Shown: positions 24,272 through 32,038 of the stretch, piece by piece
Numbering within the stretch: the stretch's first letter is position 1
Layout of the letters: every line of letters starts with the position of its first letter
DNA from: Bradyrhizobium glycinis
GTDB taxonomy: Bacteria > Pseudomonadota > Alphaproteobacteria > Rhizobiales > Xanthobacteraceae
Assembly: GCF_016031655.1 (NCBI RefSeq)
Contig: NZ_JACCHQ010000022.1
Span: 1-64,000, forward strand
DNA length: 64,000 nt
Direction of reading: 5' to 3'
Program-made: the position numbers and the translations under genes
The notes under the pieces: generated by a model
The model's input: the letters and a program-made list of their open reading frames with translations, nothing else
Told to the model about the DNA's origin: nothing
Database searches by the model: none

Positions 24272-25414
24272 CTAAAGCAGCGACACCAATCCGCCGCCGT
24301 GACGTTCCAGCTTGCCGGCGAGCTCGAGCTCCAGCAGCACGGTGCGCACGATCGCAGGCGGGGCGCCGGACATCCGCACGAGGTCGTCAATTGAAATCGG
24401 GGCCGGGCCGAGCAGGCCGGTGATCTGGTCGCGATCATGGCCTTGCGGATCGCTTTCGAACGGCTCGCTGTCGGGCTCGCCTGCAGGATGCATCAGCGGC
24501 CGCTCCATGATCGGCTGAACCGCGTTGACGATGTCGGCGGCTTCGGTGACGAGCGTTGCGCCCTGCTTGATCAGGTCGTTAGTGCCGGCGGCGCGCGGAT
24601 CGAGCGGCGAGCCCGGGACGGCGAACACCTCGCGGCCCTGTTCGGCCGCCATGCGCGCTGTGATCAGCGAGCCCGAGCGGTGCGCCGCCTCCACCACGAC
24701 GACGCCGAGCGAAGCGCCCGAGATCAATCGGTTGCGACGGGGAAAGTCGCGGGCGCGCGGCTCGTGGCCGAGCGGCATCTCGGAGATCGCAGCGCCCGAA
24801 TGGTCGAGGATCGCGGCAAGCAGGTCGCCATGCTCGGGCGGATAGATGCAGTCATGGCCGCCGGCGAGCACGGCGATCGTGCCGCTCTCGAGGCTGGTGC
24901 GATGCGCGGCCTGGTCGACGCCGCGGGCGAGCCCAGAGATGACGACGAAGCCGGCTTCGCCGAGCTCGCGCGCGAGCTGGCCCGCGAATTTCAGGCCGGC
25001 GCCGGAAGCGTTGCGCGAGCCGACGATCGCGATCATCGGCCGCATCAGGGTCTTGGTGTCGCCGCGCACCGCGAGCAGCGGCGGCGCATCGTCGATCATG
25101 GCCAGCCGCGCCGGATAGCCATCCTCGCCGGGCGCGCGCCAGGCGATGCCGAACTTGCGGCTCGCGGCGAGCTCGGCCTTGGCTTCGTCCGCACTGCAGA
25201 TGTGGCCCGATCGCGCCGCGCCTCCGCGGCGGGCGAGATCAGGCAGCCGCTCCAGCGCGGCGCGCGGGCCGCCGAAATGATCAACCAGCGAGCGGAAGGT
25301 GCGCGGCCCGACATTGTCGGAACGGATCAGCCGCAGGCGGTCGATCCGCTCGGCCTCGGTCAGCTCCACGCTTCTGTTGATGGCGTCCACGGCGTCTCCT
25401 TGCAGGGACAGCAT
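24272..25414 (-). CDS. dprA: DNA-processing protein DprA
   Basis: The 380-residue protein binds incoming single-stranded DNA and loads RecA during natural transformation; it is also widespread in non-competent bacteria. An N-terminal helical domain (DNVGPRTFRSLVDHFGG) precedes the Rossmann-like core with IVGSRNASGAG, FVVISGLARGVDQAAHR and GGHDCIYPPEHGDL. A C-terminal winged helix (DLVRMSGAPPAIVRTVLLELELAG, roughly 335-375) completes the long form. It is transcribed alone here, between the HxlR cassette and a divergent amidase. In related rhizobia it follows plsY; here amidase and patatin genes lie between. Confidence 0.94.
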   Translation of the reverse strand: MLSLQGDAVDAINRSVELTEAERIDRLRLIRSDNVGPRTFRSLVDHFGGPRAALERLPDLARRGGAARSGHICSADEAKAELAASRKFGIAWRAPGEDGYPARLAMIDDAPPLLAVRGDTKTLMRPMIAIVGSRNASGAGLKFAGQLARELGEAGFVVISGLARGVDQAAHRTSLESGTIAVLAGGHDCIYPPEHGDLLAAILDHSGAAISEMPLGHEPRARDFPRRNRLISGASLGVVVVEAAHRSGSLITARMAAEQGREVFAVPGSPLDPRAAGTNDLIKQGATLVTEAADIVNAVQPIMERPLMHPAGEPDSEPFESDPQGHDRDQITGLLGPAPISIDDLVRMSGAPPAIVRTVLLELELAGKLERHGGGLVSLL

Positions 25415-25504
25415 GGAACAACCAGAGGGCGTTGCGCAACAGGGACGTGCGCTTGCACGACCTCGCTGCGATGCTAAAAGCGATCACATAAGAAGGATGT
25501 TGCC

Positions 25505-26749
25505 ATGATCTCACTCGCCGACCTCCAGCGCCGTATTGAATCCGGCGAGTTATCGCCCGAGGCTGCGATCGCGCGGTCGCATGCGGCGATCGAGGCCAGG
25601 GAGAAGGACGTCCAGGCCTTCGTCCGGCACGACAAATCCGCGAGGGCGCAAGGCTCGGGCCCGCTGCGCGGCATTGCCGTCGGCATCAAGGACATCATCG
25701 ACACCGCCAACATGCCGACCGAGATGGGCTCGGAAATCTATCGCGGCTGGCAGCCGCGCGCTGATGCGCCGGTCGTGATGATGCTGAAGCGGGCCGGGGC
25801 CACCATCATCGGGAAGACCACCACGACCGCATTCGCCTCGCGCGATCCGACGGCGACGCGCAATCCGCACAATACGGCTCATTCGCCCGGCGGCTCGTCC
25901 TCGGGCTCGGCGGCGGCCGTCGGCGCCGGCATGATCCCGCTGGCGCTGGGCACCCAGACCGGCGGCTCGGTGATCCGGCCCGCCGCCTATTGCGGGACGG
26001 CCGCGATCAAGCCGTCATTCCGGATGCTGCCGACGGTCGGCGTGAAGTGCTATTCATGGGCGCTCGACACGGTCGGCCTGTTCGGTGCCAGGGCGGAGGA
26101 TCTTGCGCGCGGTCTTTTGGCGATGACCGGGCGCGCGGAATTCTCCGGCGTCAGCCCGGCCAAGTCGCCGCGCATCGGCGTGGTCAGGCAGGAGTTCGCA
26201 GGCGCTGTGGAGTCGGCGGCCGAAGAGGGGCTGCAAGCTGCGATCAAGGCGGCGGTGCGCGCCGGTGCCAGCGTGCAGACCATCGATCTGCCCAAGGCGG
26301 TGCAGGAGGCCTGGCGCATCCACCCGATCATCCAGGATTATGAAGCGCATCGCGCGCTCGCTTGGGAATTTACCGAGCGTCACGACGAGATCGCGCCGAT
26401 GCTGCGCGCCAGTCTTGATGCGACGGCCCATCTGACGCCGAAGGACTATGACGAGGCCCGCCGCATCAGCCGTCGCGGCCGCCGCGAGCTCGGCGAGCTC
26501 TTCGAAGGCCTCGACGTGCTCTTGACCTATTCCGCGCCCGGCACCGCCCCGGCCAAGGAGCTCGCGACCACCGGCGATCCCCGCTACAACCGGCTGTGGA
26601 CGCTGATGGGCAATCCTTGCGTCAACGTGCCGGTGCTGAAGGTGGGCGGCCTGCCTGTTGGCGTGCAGGTGATCGCACGCTTCGGCAACGATCCGCTCGC
26701 GCTCGCGGCGGCCTGGTTCCTGGAGGAGGCGCTGGCGAAATCAGGCTAG
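25505..26749 (+). CDS. Amidase (amidase signature family)
   Basis: This 414-residue enzyme has the complete Ser-cisSer-Lys triad of the amidase signature family: Lys62 (GIKDIID), Ser131 (SPGGSSSGSAAAV) and Ser155 (TGGSVIRPA). The family hydrolyses carboxylic amides, and GatA is a paralogue. The substrate is unknown. It begins 90 bases from the divergent dprA gene, and its last nine bases overlap the end of the convergent patatin gene. That close convergence and its absence from the usual dprA-plsY neighbourhood suggest that amidase and patatin were inserted together. Confidence 0.9.
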   Translation: MISLADLQRRIESGELSPEAAIARSHAAIEAREKDVQAFVRHDKSARAQGSGPLRGIAVGIKDIIDTANMPTEMGSEIYRGWQPRADAPVVMMLKRAGATIIGKTTTTAFASRDPTATRNPHNTAHSPGGSSSGSAAAVGAGMIPLALGTQTGGSVIRPAAYCGTAAIKPSFRMLPTVGVKCYSWALDTVGLFGARAEDLARGLLAMTGRAEFSGVSPAKSPRIGVVRQEFAGAVESAAEEGLQAAIKAAVRAGASVQTIDLPKAVQEAWRIHPIIQDYEAHRALAWEFTERHDEIAPMLRASLDATAHLTPKDYDEARRISRRGRRELGELFEGLDVLLTYSAPGTAPAKELATTGDPRYNRLWTLMGNPCVNVPVLKVGGLPVGVQVIARFGNDPLALAAAWFLEEALAKSG

Positions 26750-27946
26750 TGCAGGTTCGGAAGGAGCGAGGGCCTGAGCGGGCGCTGAGGGCGCTGCGCC
26801 GGCTCCCGCGCCTTGCCCGAGCCAGCGCTCGGCGGCTGCGCGGCCGCTCCGGTGCAGCAAGCGAATGAAGCCGCGGCCGAGATCGGTGGATGAGCGTTGC
26901 GCCAGGCCGTCAACATTGTCTTCAGCCGCGATCCTAGTGAGCCGCAGAGACGGCGCGGTATGGGCCTGCGCCCATTCGACCGCGGCGATCTCGGCATTGA
27001 GCGCGGCGTTGGCCGCGATCTGGTCGAGCCGGCGGTCGATCGCGGCGAGCGTGATCGGCACGTAGCTGTCGCGCGTCGGCGTGACCTGGACCAATAGCAG
27101 ATCCGTTGCCGCTGTGTCCTGCACCAAACGCAGCAGCGGCGGGTTGCCGCCAAAGCCGCCGTCCCAATAGGCTTCGCCGTCGATCTCGACCGCACAATGG
27201 ACCAGGGGCGGGCAGGTCGAGGCCAGCGCGACGTCGGCGGTGATGGCCTCGTTGCCAAAAATCTGCTGCTGCCCGTCGTGGATCCGCGTCGCCGCGATCA
27301 GCAGCCTCGGGCAGCGCGCATCGCGCAGGACGGAAAAGTTGATGTCGCGGGAGACCGCCTGCCGCAGCGGATCGAGATCGAACGGATCGAACTGGCCGGA
27401 GCGCAGGGTCGGGCCGAATGCGACCGAGCTTCCCGCCGGCGAAAAGCCGCCGATCAGCATCAGCGAGCGGAACGAGGCCTCGTGCATCAGCCGGACCCAG
27501 AACCGGTTCAGCCGCGCCCGGGCGCCTTCGCGGCCGCCTTCGGCAAGGCCGCAACCGAGCAGCAGCGCATTGATGGCGCCGGCGCTGGCGCCGCTGACGG
27601 TGTCAATCTCGATGGAGGTCTCTTCGAGCAGCCGCTCCAGCACGCCCCAGGTGAAGGCGGCAAAGGTGCCGCCGCCCTGCAGCGCCAGCGAAAGTCTTCG
27701 CGGCGGCCATTGCTCGGAACGCGCCCGCACGGGCGCGACCGGTGCAGCCTTGGTGACCACGATGTCGAGCGGAGCGTCGGGCTTAACGACGGGCTCCGGC
27801 TGCGGCGCTGGCCGTGCAGCAGGGGCAGGCGGGGGCAGCGGCGCGTCAGACCAGATGTTGGTCGCCGAGAGCAGCCGGCTTGCTGCGGTGCCGGAGGCAC
27901 CAAGCGAGCCGATCCCGTCATTCACGCCGACAATCTTCTCGCTCAT
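26741..27946 (-). CDS. Patatin-like phospholipase
   Basis: This 401-residue protein has a patatin fold with a Ser-Asp dyad. The oxyanion loop ALQGGGTFAAFTWG (88-101), nucleophile elbow GASAG (Ser121) and DGGFGGNP (Asp262) are all visible. Patatins cleave acyl chains from phospholipids. A proline/alanine-rich segment of about 45 residues (36-80) precedes the domain, and a low-complexity alanine/proline tail follows. The N-terminus has no signal peptide. This type occurs in Bradyrhizobium and other rhizobia and may act in membrane lipid turnover or polyhydroxyalkanoate granules; the specific substrate is unknown. Confidence 0.9.
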   Translation of the reverse strand: MSEKIVGVNDGIGSLGASGTAASRLLSATNIWSDAPLPPPAPAARPAPQPEPVVKPDAPLDIVVTKAAPVAPVRARSEQWPPRRLSLALQGGGTFAAFTWGVLERLLEETSIEIDTVSGASAGAINALLLGCGLAEGGREGARARLNRFWVRLMHEASFRSLMLIGGFSPAGSSVAFGPTLRSGQFDPFDLDPLRQAVSRDINFSVLRDARCPRLLIAATRIHDGQQQIFGNEAITADVALASTCPPLVHCAVEIDGEAYWDGGFGGNPPLLRLVQDTAATDLLLVQVTPTRDSYVPITLAAIDRRLDQIAANAALNAEIAAVEWAQAHTAPSLRLTRIAAEDNVDGLAQRSSTDLGRGFIRLLHRSGRAAAERWLGQGAGAGAAPSAPAQALAPSEPALA

Positions 27947-28109
27947 TCTGAGCTACCGCCTAACGCCGTTTCCCGTGTCAGGATGACAGGCATGGAACCC
28001 GTTCGCTACACCTGCCGTGACTCGCAGGACAATTGCGAACAGGATTTGGCATATAATGCGGAAGGGGTGCGGCGGTATCCGTACTTCTTCCGATTCCAGA
28101 TTCTTGTTC

Positions 28110-28160
28110 GACGCGTCTTCTTACGAGAACCGGCACCCACTTCGTCCGAAAACCCTCTAT
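28110..28160. repeat. Short repeat resembling Bradyrhizobium CGTTTTC/CGAAAAC elements
   Basis: GACGCGTCTTCTTACGAGAACC followed by CCACTTCGTCCGAAAAC is close, from memory, to a dispersed Bradyrhizobium element with the order ACGCGTTTTC...GAACCGG...CCACTTCG..CGAAAAC. It ends across the plsY stop codon. The rest of the 27947-28156 gap shows no gene. Confidence 0.5.
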
Positions 28161-28753
28161 GCCTTCTCGCCGATGCGGCTTTCCTTGCCGGCTTGCAGGC
28201 GCTTGATGTTCTCGCGATGCGCGTAGAACAACAGCAGGGTCAGCACGGCAGCGAGTGCCGACAATGCGAGATGACCGAACCACCACAGGAATATCGGTGT
28301 GATGAACGCCGCCACCAGCGCCGAGAGCGAGGAATAGCGGGTGGTGAAGGCGGTCGCCAGCCAGAGCAGGCAGAACACGGCGGCGCCCGGCCAGAATAGC
28401 CCGAGTAGGATACCGATGTAGACCGCCACGCCCTTGCCACCCTTGAACTTGAGCCAGACCGGGAAGAGGTGGCCGAGGAAAGCCCCGAGACCAGCCGCCA
28501 TTGCGGCATTGGGGCCTGCGATGTAGCCGGCGATCACCACGGCCACGGTGCCCTTGAGCGCGTCGAACAACAGGGTGCCCGCGGCGAGGCTCTTGCGTCC
28601 AGTGCGCAGCACGTTGGTGGCGCCGATGCTGCCGGAGCCGATCGAACGGATATCCTGGGTGCCCGCGAGCCTGGTCAAGATCAGCCCGAACGGAATCGAG
28701 CCGAGGAGATAGCCGATGACCAAAGCTACCGGCAGAAACGGTTCAAGCGCCAT
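28157..28753 (-). CDS. plsY: Acyl-phosphate:glycerol-3-phosphate acyltransferase
   Basis: This 198-residue integral membrane enzyme transfers an acyl chain from acyl phosphate to glycerol 3-phosphate, making lysophosphatidic acid, the first step of phospholipid synthesis. The PlsY motifs are all present: GSIPFGLIL near residue 20, GSGSIGATNVLRT for phosphate binding, and KGGKGVAV. About five transmembrane segments are evident. The ATG at 28753 follows GGGAG; a TTG at 28768 would add five residues. It follows the pyrC homologue by 47 bases on the same strand, so it is probably cotranscribed with pyrB and that gene. Confidence 0.95.
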   Translation of the reverse strand: MALEPFLPVALVIGYLLGSIPFGLILTRLAGTQDIRSIGSGSIGATNVLRTGRKSLAAGTLLFDALKGTVAVVIAGYIAGPNAAMAAGLGAFLGHLFPVWLKFKGGKGVAVYIGILLGLFWPGAAVFCLLWLATAFTTRYSSLSALVAAFITPIFLWWFGHLALSALAAVLTLLLFYAHRENIKRLQAGKESRIGEKA

Positions 28754-28800
28754 GGCGGCATCTCCCAAGGCCCATTCTCCGCGTCGAACGAAGCCGCAGC

Positions 28801-30111
28801 TCAGACATGCTCATACACCGTTCGTCCGCCGACAATGGTGCGCACCACGCGGCCTGTAAAGCGGGCCTCGTCGAACGGGGTGTTCTTGCAGGGCGACTTG
28901 AGGTCGGCCGGATCGACAACCCAGGGCACGTCGGGATCGATCACGATGACGTCCGCGGGGCTGCCGGCGCGCAGGGTTCCGCCCGACAGGCCGAGCAGCT
29001 CGGCGGGGCGGGTCGACATCGCGCGGATCAGCGTCTTCAGCTCGATCTCGCCATTATGCACCAGCCGCAGGCCTGCCGGCAGCATGGTCTCGAGCCCGAC
29101 GGCGCCGGGCGCGGCTTCCGCGAACGGCAGGCGCTTGCCCTCGACGTCCTGCGGATTGTGGTCGGACATGATGACATCGAGCAGGCCGGAGCCGATCGCC
29201 GCCACGAGGGCGCGGCGGTCGTCCTCGGTGCGCAGCGGCGGCGACAGCTTCAGGAACGAACGGTAAGGACCGATGTCGTTCTCGTTCAGCGCTAGATGAT
29301 TGATCGAGACCGAGGCGCTGACGGCGAGCCCGGCATCGCGCGCGCGCTGGAGGACGTCGAGGGAATCGATGCAGGTCAGCGACGCCGCGTGGTAGCGGCC
29401 GCCGGTGAGGGCGACGAGGCGCAGATCGCGCTCCAGCATCACGGCTTCGGCGGCATTCGGGATGCCCATCAGGCCGAGCCGCGAGGCGAACTCGCCCTCG
29501 TTCATCACGCCTTCGCCGACGAGATCGGGGTCTTCGGTGTGATGCACGATCAGCGCGTCGAAATCGCGCGCATAGGTCAGCGCGCGGCGCATCACCTGCG
29601 CATTGGTCACGCTTCTGGCGCCATCGCTGAAGGCGACGGCGCCTGCGGCCTTGAGCAGGCCGAACTCGGTCATCTCCTGGCCGTGCATGCCCTTGGTGAG
29701 CGCGGCCATCGGCTGGATGTTGACGATCGCGGTGTCGCGAGCACGGCGCATCACGAAATCGACCGTCGCCGAATTGTCGATCACCGGCGAGGTGTCGGGC
29801 TGGCAAATGATCGTGGTGATGCCGCCGGTCGCGGCCGCTTGGCTTGCGGTGGCAAAGGTCTCGCGGTGGCTGAAGCCGGGCTCGCCGACGAAGGCGCGCA
29901 TGTCGATCAGGCCGGGTGCGACGATCTTGCCGGAGCAATTGACGATGTCGGTGCCCTCGGGGACGCCGGCAGCGCCGATGCCGCGGCGGGTCTCGCGGAT
30001 GGTGCCGTCGGCGATCAGGACGTCGCCGACGCCGTCGAAATCCCTGGAGGGATCGACGACGCGGGCATTGGCGAGCAGGATGGGGCGGCGATCGGTCAAC
30101 ATCGGCATCAC
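28801..30111 (-). CDS. Dihydroorotase homologue lacking the HxH zinc site (PyrC'/PyrX-like)
   Basis: The 436-residue protein is clearly of the dihydroorotase (amidohydrolase) fold, but the motif that is DMHVHLREPG in active enzymes reads DMRAFVGEPG near residue 60. Both zinc-binding histidines and the substrate arginine are gone. Later elements (HHTEDP, GGRYHAASLTC, SDHNPQD) are partly kept. In Pseudomonas a catalytically dead PyrC' is needed to assemble active aspartate carbamoyltransferase with PyrB, and this gene overlaps pyrB by four bases (ATGA), so a structural role with PyrB is likely. A separate active dihydroorotase would be needed elsewhere in the genome. Automatic annotation would call it pyrC. 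Confidence 0.9.
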   Translation of the reverse strand: MMPMLTDRRPILLANARVVDPSRDFDGVGDVLIADGTIRETRRGIGAAGVPEGTDIVNCSGKIVAPGLIDMRAFVGEPGFSHRETFATASQAAATGGITTIICQPDTSPVIDNSATVDFVMRRARDTAIVNIQPMAALTKGMHGQEMTEFGLLKAAGAVAFSDGARSVTNAQVMRRALTYARDFDALIVHHTEDPDLVGEGVMNEGEFASRLGLMGIPNAAEAVMLERDLRLVALTGGRYHAASLTCIDSLDVLQRARDAGLAVSASVSINHLALNENDIGPYRSFLKLSPPLRTEDDRRALVAAIGSGLLDVIMSDHNPQDVEGKRLPFAEAAPGAVGLETMLPAGLRLVHNGEIELKTLIRAMSTRPAELLGLSGGTLRAGSPADVIVIDPDVPWVVDPADLKSPCKNTPFDEARFTGRVVRTIVGGRTVYEHV

Positions 30112-31055
30112 GCGTTCGGCAGGTTACGGGCGAGCGCTTCCAGCACCGCCATCCGCACCGCCACGCCCATCTCCACCTGTTCGCGGATCAGGGATTGCGC
30201 ACCGTCGGCGACCGCGGTGTCGATTTCGACGCCGCGGTTCATGGGGCCGGGATGCATCACGAGCGCGTCCGGCTTGGCGTAGGCGAGCTTCTTCTGGTCG
30301 AGCCCGAAATAGTGGAAGTATTCGCTCGACGACGGCACGAAGGAGCCGTTCATGCGCTCGCGCTGCAGCCGTAGCATCATGACGATGTCGGCACCGTTGA
30401 GGCCCTCGCGCATGTCGCGCGCGACCTCGACGCCCATCCGCTCAATGCCCGGCGGCAGCAGCGTGGAGGGACCGACGACGCGGACGCGCGCGCCCATGGT
30501 GTTGAGCAGGATGATGTTGGAGCGGGCGACGCGCGAATGCAGCACGTCACCGCAGATCGCGACCACGAGCCCCTCGATGCGGCCCTTGTTACGGCGGATG
30601 GTGAGTGCGTCGAGCAGCGCCTGGGTCGGATGCTCGTGCGCGCCGTCGCCGGCATTGATCACGGAACCGTCGACCTTGCGGGCCAGCAGTTCCACCGCGC
30701 CGGAGGCGTGATGGCGCATCACCAGGATGTCCGGGTGCATCGCATTGAGCGTCATGGCGGTGTCGATCAGTGTCTCGCCCTTCTTGATGGACGAGGAGGC
30801 CACCGACATGTTCATGACGTCGGCGCCCAGCCGCTTTCCCGCCAGCTCGAACGAGGACTGGGTCCGGGTGGAGGCCTCAAAGAACAGGTTCACCTGCGTC
30901 CGTCCGCGCAGGACGGTGCGCTTCTTGTCAACCTGGCGGTTGAGCTCGACATATTCTTCAGACAGGTCGAGCAGGCCGCTGATGTCGGCCGCGGAAAGGC
31001 CCTCGATGCCCAGCAAATGCCGGTGGCCGAGGACGAAGGTCGATTTCGATGTCAT
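30108..31055 (-). CDS. pyrB: Aspartate carbamoyltransferase catalytic subunit
   Basis: This 315-residue enzyme condenses carbamoyl phosphate with aspartate, the committed step of pyrimidine synthesis. The carbamoyl-phosphate loop FFEASTRTQSSFELA (about 50-64), GDGAHEHPTQALLD (about 130) and HPGPMNRGVE near the C-terminus are intact. No regulatory pyrI lies nearby. The ATG at 31055 is chosen because the MTSKSTFVLGHRHLLGIEGL start fits family length; the frame stays open to 31094. The stop overlaps the start of the inactive dihydroorotase homologue, so the two products are made together, probably as a hetero-complex. Confidence 0.95.
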   Translation of the reverse strand: MTSKSTFVLGHRHLLGIEGLSAADISGLLDLSEEYVELNRQVDKKRTVLRGRTQVNLFFEASTRTQSSFELAGKRLGADVMNMSVASSSIKKGETLIDTAMTLNAMHPDILVMRHHASGAVELLARKVDGSVINAGDGAHEHPTQALLDALTIRRNKGRIEGLVVAICGDVLHSRVARSNIILLNTMGARVRVVGPSTLLPPGIERMGVEVARDMREGLNGADIVMMLRLQRERMNGSFVPSSSEYFHYFGLDQKKLAYAKPDALVMHPGPMNRGVEIDTAVADGAQSLIREQVEMGVAVRMAVLEALARNLPNA

Positions 31056-31161
31056 TAAAAGCAGAGCTATAGGGGCGGACGGCGGGGGGAGCAAGGGGCA
31101 AACGGCGGGCGGCGAGTTATCCCCTGATCCTGTCGGTCTCGAGGCTGCGGCCTGGCCCCAC

Positions 31162-31253
31162 CGTCATGCCCGGGCTTGTCCCGGGCATCAACGATCTTCT
31201 ATCGCATTTGACGCAAAAGGACGTGGATGGCCGGGACAAGCCCGGCCATGACG
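31162..31253. repeat. Palindromic intergenic repeat, family D
   Basis: CGTCATGCCCGGGCTTGTCC and its partner GGGACAAGCCCGGCCATGACG are inverted arms, and each arm is itself a hairpin (CCCGGGCTTGTCCCGGG). It separates the divergent pyrB and dipeptidase genes, and its right end is 15 bases from the dipeptidase start. Confidence 0.87.
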
Positions 31254-31268
31254 ATCGTAGGGCATTCC

Positions 31269-32018
31269 GTGAAAAGAATTCTGACAGCGTTCGTGGCTGC
31301 AGTGACAGTCAGCACAGTCCACGCCCAATCGCTCCCCGGCGACTTCGTCTATCTGCGCGACATCGATCCCAGCATCATTCAGGACATCCGTTACGCCACG
31401 TCGAACAATTTCGTGGGCCGTCCGCTCGCCGGCTACAATGCCGGCGAATGCGTGGTGAAGCGCGAGGTCGGGCTGCGGCTGAAAGCGGTGCAGCAGGAGC
31501 TGGCCGCGCAAAATCTCTCGCTGAAGATGTTCGACTGCTACCGGCCGGCGCGCGCCTCGCTCGACATGGTGAAATGGTCGCAGAACGGCCACGAGACTGC
31601 TGCGGAGCGGCGCTACAATCCGAAGATCCCAAAGACCGAGCTGTTCCGCCTCGGCTACATTGCGAGCCGCTCGCAGCATTCGACCGGTGCGGCGCTCGAT
31701 CTCACGCTGGTCGATCTCAGGGCGGACAATTCCGCCAAATATGATCCAATCAAGACCTATGCCGATTGTACGGCGCCGGTCGAAGCGCGGGCGCCGGAGG
31801 GCAGCGTCGACATGGGCACAGGCTATGACTGTACCGACGCGAAGGGGCATACCGCCGCAACCTCGATCAATGCGGAGCAGCGAGCCTGGCGCAAGCGGCT
31901 GGTGGCTGCGATGGCCAGGCAAGGCTTTGTGAACTATTCGAAGGAGTGGTGGCATTTTTCGCTGCCGGGGGCGGGCGGGGCGGCCTATGATTTCCCGATC
32001 CAGCCGCGGCGGAACTGA
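31269..32018 (+). CDS. Exported D-alanyl-D-alanine dipeptidase-like protein (peptidase M15D, VanX/DdpX family)
   Basis: The 249-residue product belongs to the VanX/DdpX zinc dipeptidases that split D-Ala-D-Ala. The zinc ligands are His137 and Asp144 (SQHSTGAALD) and His229 (EWWHF), with catalytic Glu226. A GTG at 31269 places a 20-residue signal peptide (KRILTAFVAAVTVSTVHAQ) at the N-terminus, so it acts outside the cytoplasm, probably in peptidoglycan recycling rather than glycopeptide resistance. No vanA/vanH genes are near. The four cysteines in the mature part may pair in the periplasm. Upstream in-frame codons lie inside the repeat and were not used. Confidence 0.9.
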   Translation: MKRILTAFVAAVTVSTVHAQSLPGDFVYLRDIDPSIIQDIRYATSNNFVGRPLAGYNAGECVVKREVGLRLKAVQQELAAQNLSLKMFDCYRPARASLDMVKWSQNGHETAAERRYNPKIPKTELFRLGYIASRSQHSTGAALDLTLVDLRADNSAKYDPIKTYADCTAPVEARAPEGSVDMGTGYDCTDAKGHTAATSINAEQRAWRKRLVAAMARQGFVNYSKEWWHFSLPGAGGAAYDFPIQPRRN

Positions 32019-32038
32019 TTCCGCGCCGAGGACGCAAG

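Noticed and set aside
31269..32018. VanX-type vancomycin resistance gene
   Set aside because: The protein is of that family, but it has a signal peptide and no vanH/vanA partners, so a peptidoglycan-recycling role is more likely.
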